64,000 bases of DNA. It comes from Auanema rhodensis. Taxonomy: Eukaryota > Nematoda > Chromadorea > Rhabditida > Rhabditidae. The DNA is taken from contig OZ059896.1 of the NCBI GenBank assembly GCA_964057225.1, positions 12,818,501 through 12,882,500 of the forward strand. Reading direction: 5' to 3'. Both the position numbers and the translations under genes were made by a program. Below are positions 53,116 through 64,000 of the stretch, piece after piece; position 1 is the stretch's first letter, and each line of letters opens with the position of its first letter. Below the pieces are notes generated by a model. The model was not told the origin of the DNA and made no database searches. It saw nothing but the letters and a program-made list of their open reading frames with translations.

Positions 53116-54139
53116 TATTTTGGCGAGCATTTATTACGATATAAAACACCCAGCTTCATATACATCAGCCAAGAATTTATCATCGCAAGCACGAAAACAT
53201 GGCATTTCAAACGTACAAGTTGATGATTTTTTGCAAGATTCTGAAACTTTTACACGGCATAAACCAACCAGAATGCGTATGCAGACTAAAAAGACTAGAG
53301 GATGTGGTCGATTTCTAACAGTGCAAGCAGATTTGGTTGATATGCAAAAATATAAAAAATTAAACGACGGCTATGCTTACATGTTGACCATGATTGATGT
53401 TTATACACGCATGTTATATGTTAGGCCTTTGAAAACTAAAGGTGGTATAGAGGTTGCTAGTGCATTTGAAAGTTTATTCAAGAATTTTAAACCAATTCAG
53501 TTGATTACTGATAATGGCACAGAGTTTTATAATAGTCATTGTGAAAAACTATTCAAAAAGTTTGCCATACTGCACGGATCTACAAGTTGACCACAAAAGG
53601 CTGCAATGGTGGAGCGAGCAAATAGAACTTTAAAAACACGCATGATTAAATATCTCTATTACAAGAATAATCATCGATGGATTGATATCCTAGATGATTT
53701 GGTTGAAGGAATAAACAAATCTTATAATCGGTCAATTAAAATGCGGCCCATTGATGTTAAAGCAAATATATTCATTGAAGAATATGCATCAGCTGTTAAA
53801 AGCCGCTTTAAAATTGGTGATACTGTTCGCATAAGCAAAAATAGGCGTACTTTTGAAAAAAGCTACGAGTCTGGATATACAATGGAGCTATTCACAATTG
53901 ATGAGGTTGTAACCGGAAACCCAACCGTGTATAAACTTGTAGATTATAATGGTGAACGTATAAAAGGAATATTCTACGAACCTGAACTTGTCTTGGCTAC
54001 TAATAAAAGTAACAAGTACTATATAGAAAAAGTTTTAAAAGAGCGTACTCGAAGCGGTAAACGTCAAGTATTTGTAAAATGGAGTGGATATCCCGACAAC
54101 TTTGATGAATGGATAGATGCAGAAAATTTAAATGTATAA
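53072..54139 (+). pseudogene. Polinton integrase with chromodomain, one in-frame stop
   Basis: ATG at 53072. A DDE-type integrase core is recognised by the first Asp in TVQADLVDMQ, the second in LITDNGTEF and the Glu in MVERANRTLK. A TGA at 53588-53590 falls between the second Asp and the Glu, while the frame is otherwise continuous to 54139. An SH3-like segment (FKIGDTVRI) and a C-terminal chromodomain (YYIEKVLKERT and VFVKWSGYPDNFDEWI) follow. The chromodomain may guide insertion to methylated histone H3. The enzyme acts on the Polinton ends; this copy would be truncated unless the stop is read through. Confidence 0.88.
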
Positions 54140-54435
54140 TTTTTCAATGTTATAAACAATTGTAATTATAATAAATGATTTATTTGATATATCGAATAAT
54201 GTAACAATAAAAAACCAGCAAAATACAAACAACAATTCAACCTGCAAAAAAAAAAAATGTAGACTATTCAAATTTTCAAATTCTTACCAGTTGGTTGATC
54301 ATTCGTTCTTAATTGATGAGCCATTGATGGATATTTGCAAGAGCTGGAAAAAAAAATGTTACGGCTGAGAATATAAAAATGCCACATAACAAAACAAGAA
54401 TAAAACGCCAATTGTACTATTTGTGCTTGTTGTAG
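54140..54435. other. Spacer after the integrase
   Basis: AT-rich sequence with an A-run near 54250. No gene or inverted repeat is seen. The Polinton terminus may lie here or further right. Confidence 0.5.
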
Positions 54436-55021
54436 TCAAAATGAAGGATCAAAGCGGATAAACATGTTCAGGTTGAGTGCTTCAGGACTTAGTTCAAAGT
54501 AGAATACATTCTGCTTATAACCAAAAGTCTTTACAGTAGCCTCATCTGCATATATAACAATATAGCCCATATTGTTCAACAATTGCTTGCACGTCATGGT
54601 GTTATAAGAGCGCATCTAAAAAAATTATAAAATTGAAAATAAATGAATATGCAAGCTTACATTAATAGAAAAGTTTTCGGGCTTATAGTGACGAAACTCC
54701 TTCAAAAGACCCAACGCATCATTCCTTCCTCTACACTTTATACAGAGGTTGAAACAGTGATACTCGTCTATAACCTGCAATGATTCCCTACAAGTTTTGC
54801 AGAGACAAATTGGTCTCATTAGTACACTCCTTGGTGGAGTGCTCTCTCTCAGAATCTCCATCTGCTTTATTGGTGAATCTAAATTAAAGATTTAAAAAAT
54901 ACAAGTTAAGGTTCATACCAAAACTTGTGAAATTTGGTGCTGGTGTGGGTGGTCGTGGTATTTCAGGTTCAGGCGATTTGCGCACAACATTTGTCACATC
55001 AGCAAGTACAGCACGCTTCAT
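54436..55021 (-). CDS. Spliced small Cys-rich protein, three exons
   Basis: A coherent 166-residue product is predicted from exons 55021-54919, 54878-54661 and 54615-54436. The introns are 54879-54918 (40 nt) and 54616-54660 (45 nt). Both introns have GT..AG ends, T-rich acceptors and phases that keep the frame. The start is the first ATG after a TATAAAAGG at 55172-55180. The product begins MKRAVLADVTNVV and has a Pro-rich stretch and a CxC-x2-C and C-x3-CxxC cluster (CLCKTC, CFNLCIKC) that could bind zinc. It ends in FIRFDPSF. I recognise no family. It faces the Polinton integrase and could be a Polinton accessory gene or a host gene. Confidence 0.6.
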
Positions 55022-55171
55022 TTCCGCTAAAGATCCAACTTTCTAAAATATAAGGCAAACTTGCAGAGAGGAGCAGTCTATGGCGATTGGCAAAGAGTGG
55101 CAGGAGATGGTGAAACGTCGGATTCTCGGATAGTTGGCAGAGCTGAAATGTAAATGTAGCAAAATTGCCAA

Positions 55172-55180
55172 CCTTTTATA
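55172..55180 (-). promoter_or_regulatory. TATA box of the spliced gene
   Basis: TATAAAAGG on the minus strand. No other ATG lies between it and the ATG at 55021, so it fits as the core promoter. Confidence 0.55.
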
Positions 55181-55828
55181 CAAAGATTTTTGTAAAGTAC
55201 AACCCATTGTGTTACAATCAAGTTTGCTGATGAAATTTTTTTATTAATTAGATTTTACAGCATATTTATGCAGATATACTCATCTCGTCGACAGTTGCCA
55301 GCCGTTGGCGCACTCTGAACCTGTAAACAATCTGCATATTAATTAGTTTTTACATCTCTTTAAACATTATTGTTTACCGTTTGTGCCATAAACAACAGCC
55401 ATCTCTGTAAAACATTTAGGCTTTTTAAACTTTGCTTAATAGCTCATATATTATTCATAGTATACTTTTACACCCATATTGTAGCACAAAAGATATGACT
55501 GCCAACGTTTTATATGTAAAAATATTTCATTCTTGAATATTTAATAATGATTATATTACGAAAGTAAAACTTTTGAAATGTTAAAATGTTTATACTATAT
55601 TTAAACCCCCACAGTGCAGTTATTAGTGTTTATTAATCCTCAATATGCGTGGCAACTGTTTGTTAATCTTATTGTATTTACCTTCAATGTGTGCTCTATT
55701 TAGTTATTGTATTGTTATATTAGTAAAATAAAGTTTAAAACTAATCTTTTATTATAATTTGAAACCTTTACTTGTTAGAATAAATATAATTAATAACAAT
55801 TTGTAATTTCAAAAATTAATAATTTAAT
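55181..55828. other. AT-rich spacer
   Basis: No gene, RNA or mobile-element signal recognised. Confidence 0.6.
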
Positions 55829-55985
55829 GTCGTTCTTATCGAATTAACCTTCGATATGTGTTCCATTAAATTTTGGTATTTCATATCGTTCTTATCGAAT
55901 TAACCTTCGATATGTGTTCCATTAAATTTTGGTATTTCATATCGTTCTTATCGAATTAACTTTCGATAAGAACCATTGAATTCCA
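55829..55985 (+). repeat. 56-bp minisatellite, about 2.7 copies
   Basis: CGTTCTTATCGAATTAAC starts near 55831, 55887 and 55943, an exact spacing of 56 bp. The repeat includes TTCGATATGTGTTCCATTAA. Confidence 0.9.
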
Positions 55986-56436
55986 TTGAATTACCCATAA
56001 CAAGTACAGTGAACAAAATTATCTACATGCAAAAATTTTATTGATCTTTAAAAATAAAAACAGTAAAAAAACACAATATTATAGCATAATAAACAAAATA
56101 AGTAAACAAAATAAGTAAACAAACATAATTAATAAATATAATAAATAAATAAAGTAATAAAATTTTAAAACAAATTAATATATTTAAAATTTAAATATAA
56201 TTTATATATATAAAGGTTAAATATAATTTGAATATAATTTATGAATATAAAATTTGAATATAATTTAAATATTTAAAATTTAGATTTTTTTTTTCACTTA
56301 ATATATTTAAAAATTAATTCAAAATATATAATTATATATATACATTTGAAAAAGCATATTTAAACTTGATTTTAAAAAAAAATTTAAATCATGCTAGAAA
56401 TCATGATTTTTAAATTTAAAAAAGGAGAATTCATGA
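55986..56436. other. AT-rich, low-complexity stretch
   Basis: Runs of AAATAAT, TATATA and TTTAAAT words. No gene recognised. Confidence 0.7.
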
Positions 56437-56565
56437 ACCATGATCCCAAAATATGATTTTAACAGCTGACGCTCAAAAATATGTTTTTGACAGCTGACGC
56501 GCCCCAAAAGTATGTTTTTAGCAGCTGACGCCCCCAAAAGTATGTTTTTGACAGCTGTTTGGGGG
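56437..56565 (+). repeat. Minisatellite of about 31 bp with CAGCTG
   Basis: Four degenerate copies of a unit containing CCCCAAAAGTATGTTTTT and ACAGCTGACG. The palindrome CAGCTG occurs in each. The last copy ends next to a GGGGGCG word shortly before the satellite. Confidence 0.8.
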
Positions 56566-56599
56566 CGTGGTTAGTAAATTTTGCACGGCTCTCTACTCA

Positions 56600-59500
56600 T
56601 CTCTTTATCTTTAACGGGAAGCGAGTTACATACCATGTGCACATCACGTGTACAATTAATTAGCATAAATTAAAGTTCACGTAAATTTCAAAGTCATGGT
56701 TACCATGAACCAATATCGATTAAAATGTGTTCTCAGACTAATATGGACATGGGTAATCTAATTTTGAGAACCGCATTTCTTTATCTTTCACGGGAACCGA
56801 GTTACATACCATGTGCACATCACGTGTACAATTAATTCGCATAAATTAAAGTTCACGTAAATTTCAAAGTCATGGTTACCATGCACCAATATGAATAAAA
56901 ATTTGTTATTAGACTAAAATGGACATGGGTAATCTAATTTTAAGAACCGCATTCTTTTATCTTTCACGGGAAGCGAGTTACATACCATGTGCACATTACG
57001 TGTACAATTAATTAGCATAAATTAAAGTTCACGTAAATTTCAAAGTTATGATTACCATGAACCAATATCGATTAAAATTTGTTATTAGACTAATATGGAC
57101 ATGAGGAATCTAATTTTGAGAACCGCATTTCTTTATCTTTCACGGGAAGCGAGTTACATCCCATGTGCACATCACGTGTACAATTAATTAGCATAAATTA
57201 AAGTTCACGTAAACTTCAAAGTCCTGGTTACCATGCACCAATATCAATAAAAATTTGTTCTTAGATTAATATGAACATGGGTAATCTAATTTTGAAAACC
57301 GCATTTCTTTATCTTTCACGGGAAGCGAGTAACATACCATGTGCACATCACGTGTACAATTAATTAGCATAAATTAAAGTTCACGTTAATTTCAAAGTCA
57401 TGGTTACCATGTATCAATAAAAATTTGTTATTAGACTAATATAGACATGAGGAATCTAATTGTGAAAACCGCATCTCTTTATCTTTAACGGGAAGCGAGT
57501 TACATACCATGTGCACAACACGTGTACAATTAATTAGCATAAATTAAAGTTCACGTTAATTTCAAAGTCATGGTTACCATGCACCAATATCAATAAAAAT
57601 TTGTTCTAAGATTAATATGGACATGGGTAATCTAATTTTGAAAACTGCATTTCTTTATCTTTCACGGGAAGCGAGTTACATACCATGTGCACATCACGTG
57701 TACAATTAATTAGCATAAATTAAAGTTCACGTAAACTTCAAAGTCATGGTTACCATGCACCAATATCAATAAAATTTTGTTATTAGACTAATATGGACAT
57801 GGGTAATCTAATTTTGAAAACCGCATTTCTTTATCTTTCACGGGAAGCGAGTTACATACCATGTGCACATTACGTGTACATTCAATTAGCATAAATTAAA
57901 GTTCACGTAAATTTCAAAGTTATGATTACCATGAACCAATTTCGATTAAAATTTGTTATTAGACTAATATGGACATTAGGAATCTAATTTTGAGAACCGC
58001 ATTTTTTTATCTTTCACGGGAAGCGAGTTATATACCATGTGCACATCACGTGTACAATTAATTAGCATAAATTAAAGTTCACGTTAATTTCAAAGTCATA
58101 TTACCATGCACCAATATCAATAAAAATTTGTTCTCAGACTAATATGGACATGGGTAATCTAATTTTGAGAACCGCATTTCTTTATCTTTCACGGGAAGCG
58201 AGTTACATACCATGTGCACATCACGTGTACAATTAATTCGCATAAATTAAAGTTCACGTAAATTTCAAAGTCATGGTTACCATGCACCAATATGAATGAA
58301 AATTTGTTATTAGACTAAAATGGACATGGGTAATCTAATTTTGAGAACCGCATTCTTTTATCTTTCACGGGAAGCGAGTTACATACCATGTGCACATTAC
58401 GTGTACAATTAATTAGCATAAATTAAAGTTCACGTAAATTTCAAAGTTATGATTACCATGAACCAATATCGATTAAAATTTGTTATTAGACTAATATGGA
58501 CATGAGGAATCTAATTTTGAGAACCGCATTTTTTTATCTTTCACGGGAAGCGAGTTACATACCATGTGCACATTACGTGTACATTCAATTAGCATAAATT
58601 AAAGTTCACGTAAATTTCAAAGTTATGATTACCATGAACCAATTTCGATTAAAATTTGTTATTAGACTAATATGGACATTAGGAATCTAATTTTGAGAAC
58701 CGCATTTTTTTATCTTTCACGGGAAGCGAGTTATATACCATGTGCACATCACGTGTACAATTAATTAGCATAAATTAAAGTTCACGTTAATTTCAAAGTC
58801 ATGGTTACCATGTATCAATAAAAATTTGTTATTAGACTAATATAGACATGAGGAATCTAATTGTGAAAACCGCATCTCTTTATCTTTAACGGGAAGCGAG
58901 TTACATACCATGTGCACAACACGTGTACAATTAATTAGCATAAATTAAAGTTCACGTAAACTTCAAAGTCATGGTTACCATGCACCAATATCAATAAAAT
59001 TTTGTTATTAGACTAATATGGACATGGGTAATCTAATTTTGAAAACCGCATCTCTTTATCTTTAACGGGAAGCGAGTTACATACCATGTGCACATCACGT
59101 GTACAATTAATTAGCATAAATTAAAGTTCACGTTAATTTCAAAGTCATGGTTACCATGCACCAATATCAATAAAAATTTGTTCTAAGATTAATATGGACA
59201 TGGGTAATCTAATTTTGAAAACTGCATTTCTTTATCTTTCACGGGAAGCGAGTTACATACCATGTGCACATCACGTGTACAATTAATTAGCATAAATTAA
59301 AGTTCACGTAAACTTCAAAGTCATGGTTACCATGCACCAATATCAATAAAATTTTGTTATTAGACTAATATGGACATGGGTAATCTAATTTTGAAAACCG
59401 CATTTCTTTATCTTTCACGGGAAGCGAGTTATATACCATGTGCACATTACGTGTACATTCAATTAGCATAAATTAAAGTTCACGTAAATTTCAAAGTTAT

Positions 59501-62500
59501 GATTACCATGAACCAATTTCGATTAAAATTTGTTATTAGACTAATATCGACATTAGGAATCTAATTTTGAGAACCGCATTTTTTTATCTTTCACGGGAAG
59601 CGAGTTACATACCATGTGCACATTACGTGTACAATTAATTAGCAGAAATTAAAGTTCACGTAAATTTCAAAGTCATATTACCATGCACCAATATCAATAA
59701 AATTTTGTTATTAGACTAATATGGACATGGGTAATCTAATTTTGAAAACCGCATTTCTTTATCTTTCACGGGAAGCGAGTTACATACCATGTGCACATTA
59801 CGTGTACATTCAATTAGCATAAATTAAAGTTCACGTAAATTTCAAAGTTATGATTACCATGAACCAATTTCGATTAATATTTGTTATTAGACTAATATGG
59901 ACATGGGTAATCTAATTTTGAAAACTCTATTTCTTTATCTTTCACGGGAAGCGAGTTACATACCATGTGCACATCACGTGTACAATTAATTAGCATAAAT
60001 TAAAGTTCACGTTAATTTCAAAGTCATGGTTACCATGTATCAATAAAAATTTGTTATTAGACTAATATAGACATGAGGAATCTAATTTTGAAAACCGCAT
60101 CTCTTTATCTTTCACGGGAAGCGAGTTACATACCATGTGCACATTACGTGTACATTCAATTAGCATAAATTAAAGTTCACGTTAATTTCAAAGTCATGGT
60201 TACCATGTATCAATAAAAATTTGTTCTAAGATTAATATGGACATGGTTCATCTAATTTTGAAAACTCTATTTCTTTATCTTTCACGGGAAGCGAGTTACA
60301 TACCATGTGCACATCACGTGTACAATTAATTAGCATAAATTAAAGTTCACGTTAATTTCAAAGTCATGGTTACCATGTATCAATAAAAATTTGTTATTAG
60401 ACTAATATAGACATGAGGAATCTAATTTTGAAAACCGCATCTCTTTATCTTTCACGGGAAGCGAGTTACATACCATGTGCACATTACGTGTACATTCAAT
60501 TAGCATAAATTAAAGTTCACGTAAATTTCAAAGTTATGATTACCATGAACCAATTTCGATTAAAATTTGTTATTAGACTAATATGGACATTAGGAATCTA
60601 ATTTTGAGAACCGCATTTTTTTATCTTTCACGGGAAGCGAGTTATATACCATGTGCACATCACGTGTACAATTAATTAGCATAAATTAAAGTTCACGTTA
60701 ATTTCAAAGTCATATTACCATGCACCAATATCAATAAAAATTTGTTCTCAGACTAATATGGACATGGGTAATCTAATTTTGAGAACCGCATTTCTTTATC
60801 TTTCACGGGAAGCGAGTTACATACCATGTGCACATCACGTGTACAATTAATTCGCATAAATTAAAGTTCACGTAAATTTCAAAGTCATGGTTACCATGCA
60901 CCAATATCAATAAAATTTTGTTATTAGACTAATATGGACATGGGTAATCTAATTTTGAAAACCGCATTTCTTTATCTTTCACGGGAAGCGAGTTACATAC
61001 CATGTGCACATCACGTGTACAATTAATTAGCATAAATTAAAGTTCACGTAAACTTCAAAGTCATGGTTACCATGCACCAATATCAATAAAATTTTGTTAT
61101 TAGACTAATATGGACATGGGTAATCTAATTTTGAAAACCGCATTTCTTTATCTTTCACGGGAAGCGAGTTACATACCATGTGCACATTACGTGTACATTC
61201 AATTAGCATAAATTAAAGTTCACGTAAATTTCAAAGTTATGATTACCATGAACCAATTTCGATTAAAATTTGTTATTAGACTAATATGGACATTAGGAAT
61301 CTAATTTTGAGAACCGCATTTTTTTATCTTTCACGGGAAGCGAGTTACATACCATGTGCACATTACGTGTACACTTAATTAGCATAAATTAAAGTTCACG
61401 TAAACTTCAAAGTCATGGTTACCATGCACCAATATCAATAAAATTTTGTTATTAGACTAATATGGACATGGGTAATCTAATTTTGAAAACCGCATTTCTT
61501 TATCTTTCACGGGAAGCGAGTTATATACCATGTGCACATTACGTGTACATTCAATTAGCATAAATTAAAGTTCACGTAAATTTCAAAGTTATGATTACCA
61601 TGAACCAATTTCGATTAAAATTTGTTATTAGACTAATATCGACATTAGGAATCTAATTTTGAGAACCGCATTTTTTTATCTTTCACGGGAAGCGAGTTAC
61701 ATACCATGTGCACATTACGTGTACAATTAATTAGCAGAAATTAAAGTTCACGTAAATTTCAAAGTCATATTACCATGCACCAATATCAATAAAATTTTGT
61801 TATTAGACTAATATGGACATGGGTAATCTAATTTTGAAAACCGCATTTCTTTATCTTTCACGGGAAGCGAGTTACATACCATGTGCACATTACGTGTACA
61901 TTCAATTAGCATAAATTAAAGTTCACGTAAATTTCAAAGTTATGATTACCATGAACCAATTTCGATTAATATTTGTTATTAGACTAATATGGACATTAGG
62001 AATCTAATTTTGAGAACCGCATTTTTTTATCTTTCACGGGAAGCGAGTTACATACCATGTGCACATCACGTGTACAATTGATTAGCATAAATTAAAGTTC
62101 ACGTTAGTTTCAAAGTCATGGTTACCATGTATCAATAAAAATTTGTTATTAGACTAATATAGACATGAGGAATCTAATTTTGAAAACCGCATCTCTTTAT
62201 CTTTAACGGGAAGCGAGTTACATACCATGTGCACATCACGTGTACCATTAATTAGCATAAATTAAAGTTCACGTTAATTTCAAAGTCATGGTTACCATGC
62301 ACCAATATCAATAAAAATTTGTTCTAAGATTAATATGGACATGGTTCATCTAATTTTGAAAACTCTATTTCTTTATCTTTCACGGGAAGCGAGTTACATA
62401 CCATGTGCACATCACGTGTACAATTAATTAGCATAAATTAAAGTTCACGTTAATTTCAAAGTCATGGTTACCATGTATCAATAAAAATTTGTTATTAGAC

Positions 62501-64000
62501 TAATATAGACATGAGGAATCTAATTTTGAAAACCGCATCTCTTTATCTTTCACGGGAAGCGAGTTACATACCATGTGCACATTACGTGTACATTCAATTA
62601 GCATAAATTAAAGTTCACGTAAATTTCAAAGTTATGATTACCATGAACCAATTTCGATTAAAATTTGTTATTAGACTAATGTGGACATTAGGAATCTAAT
62701 TTTGAGAACCGCATTTTTTTATCTTTCACGGGAAGCGAGTTATATACCATGTGCACATCACGTGTACAATTAATTAGCATAAATTAAAGTTCACGTTAAT
62801 TTCAAAGTCATATTACCATGCACCAATATCAATAAAAATTTGTTCTCAGACTAATATGGACATGGGTAATCTAATTTTGAGAACCGCATTTCTTTATCTT
62901 TCACGGGAAGCGAGTTACATACCATGTGCACATCACGTGTACAATTAATTCGCATAAATTAAAGTTCACGTAAATTTCAAAGTCATGGTTACCATGCACC
63001 AATATGAATGAAAATTTGTTATTAGACTAAAATGGACATGGGTAATCTAATTTTGAGAACCGCATTCTTTTATCTTTCACGGGAAGCGAGTTACATACCA
63101 TGTGCACATTACGTGTACAATTAATTAGCATAAATTAAAGTTCACGTAAATTTCAAAGTTATGATTACCATGAACCAATATCGATTAAAATTTGTTATTA
63201 GACTAATATGGACATGAGGAATCTAATTTTGAGAACCGCATTTCTTTATCTTTCACGGGAAGCGAGTTACATCCCATGTGCACATCACGTGTACAATTAT
63301 TTAGCATAAATTAAAGTTCACGTAAACTTCAAAGTCCTGGTTACCATGCACCAATATCAATAAAAATTTGTTCTTAGATTAATATGAACATGGGTAATCT
63401 AATTTTGAAAACCGCATTGCTTTATCTTTCACGGGAAGCGAGTAACATACCATGTGCACATCACGTGTACAATTAATTAGCATAAATTAAAGTTCACGTT
63501 AATTTCAAAGTCATGGTTACCATGTATCAATAAAAATTTGTTATTAGACTAATATAGACATGAGGAATCTAATTTTGAAAACCGCATCTCTTTATCTTTA
63601 ACGGGAAGCGAGTTACATACCATGTGCACATCACGTGTACAATTAATTAGCATAAATTAAAGTTCACGTTAATTTCAAAGTCATGGTTACCATGCACCAA
63701 TATCAATAAAAATTTGTTCTAAGATTAATATGGACATGGGTAATCTAATTTTGAAAACTGCATTTCTTTATCTTTCACGGGAAGCGAGTTACATACCATG
63801 TGCACATCACGTGTACAATTAATTAGCATAAATTAAAGTTCACGTAAACTTCAAAGTCATGGTTACCATGCACCAATATCAATAAAATTTTGTTATTAGA
63901 CTAATATGGACATGGGTAATCTAATTTTGAAAACCGCATTTCTTTATCTTTCACGGGAAGCGAGTTATATATCATGTGCACATTACGTGTACATTCAATT
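56600..64000. repeat. Satellite array, 170-176 bp monomer
   Basis: About 42 tandem monomers, running past the window end. CGGGAA starts at 56615, 56791, 56967, 57143 and 57319 (176 bp apart), then 57489 (a 170-bp variant) and onward. Monomers differ by point changes and short deletions and fall into recurring variant types. Each has a conserved block with TTTCACGGGAAGCGAGT, CCATGTGCACAT and CACGTGTACA, an ATTAATTAGC block and a CATGG-TTA-CCATG dyad. No open frame of interest is present. An array of this kind is typical of centromeric or heterochromatic DNA, but location on the chromosome is unknown. Confidence 0.97.

Larger units (their letters stand above)
38060..54200. mobile_element. Polinton/Maverick remnant, split by E3
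   Basis: The block carries the morphogenetic set typical of Polintons: major capsid, small basic protein, adenain-like protease, penton-like minor capsid, packaging ATPase and a retrovirus-type integrase with chromodomain. It is interrupted at 41262-51134 by element E3. The protein-primed DNA polymerase B is absent: the left side is cut inside the capsid gene at about 38060. Long terminal inverted repeats were not found. Several genes are broken, so this is a dead copy. Confidence 0.88.

Noticed and set aside
53588..53590. TGA in the integrase as a selenocysteine or recoded codon
   Set aside because: Nearby Polinton genes are also broken, and no structural element supports recoding; a simple mutation is more likely.
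54625..54861. 78-aa single-exon gene
   Set aside because: It is the middle exon of the spliced gene at 54436-55021 read into its downstream intron.
56600..64000. CRISPR-like array of repeats and spacers
   Set aside because: The whole 170-176 bp unit repeats, with no unique spacers, in a eukaryotic context; it is a satellite.

Overview
This window is AT-rich animal DNA, probably from an ecdysozoan (arthropod or nematode); the sequence does not settle the species. Eukaryotic hallmarks are introns of 40-45 nt with GT..AG ends, TATA boxes, a nuclear tRNA-Gln gene with A and B boxes, LTR retrotransposons, a Polinton/Maverick, a Mutator-like DNA transposon and a 170-176 bp satellite. No clearly host protein-coding gene was found: almost all of the 64 kb is mobile or repeated DNA.

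Layout. Positions 1-11330 hold gypsy-like element E1 (+ strand), with one uninterrupted 2894-codon frame. E1 lies inside the integrase of a related, broken element E2 (- strand, 11331-18816). E2 in turn lies inside the envelope gene of a BEL/Pao element (BEL-A, - strand, 18817 to about 25250). A tRNA-Gln(CTG) gene at 25259-25330 abuts a Mutator-like element (25331-33409) whose 1944-bp core is present three times in tandem. tRNA-Gln fragments flank it. A decayed second BEL/Pao copy (BEL-B, 33800 to about 38060, + strand) contains an 806-bp tandem duplication. From about 38060 to 54200 there is a Polinton remnant: major capsid protein, small basic protein, adenain-like protease, zinc-finger protein, penton/minor capsid, FtsK/A32-like ATPase, two small proteins and a chromodomain integrase. 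It is split at 41262-51134 by a third gypsy-like element, E3 (- strand). A small spliced gene follows at 54436-55021, then AT-rich spacer with two minisatellites, then satellite from about 56600 to the window end.

The main point of interest is the E1/E2/E3 family. All three have the order Gag, envelope-like glycoprotein, then protease, reverse transcriptase, RNase H and integrase. Canonical env-bearing retroelements place env after pol. In E1 everything is one reading frame, so the glycoprotein would be a looped-out middle section of a Gag-Env-Pol polyprotein: internal signal sequence, furin-like site and transmembrane helix, with cytosolic Gag before it and cytosolic Pol after it. All three copies share a primer-binding site matching the 3' end of tRNA-Gln, and all three lack an ATG at the beginning of the gag frame. 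E1 has an intact frame and LTR segments identical over the 203 bp that can be compared, so it may be recently active. E3 has near-identical LTRs but a ruined pol, which suggests it was mobilised by another copy.
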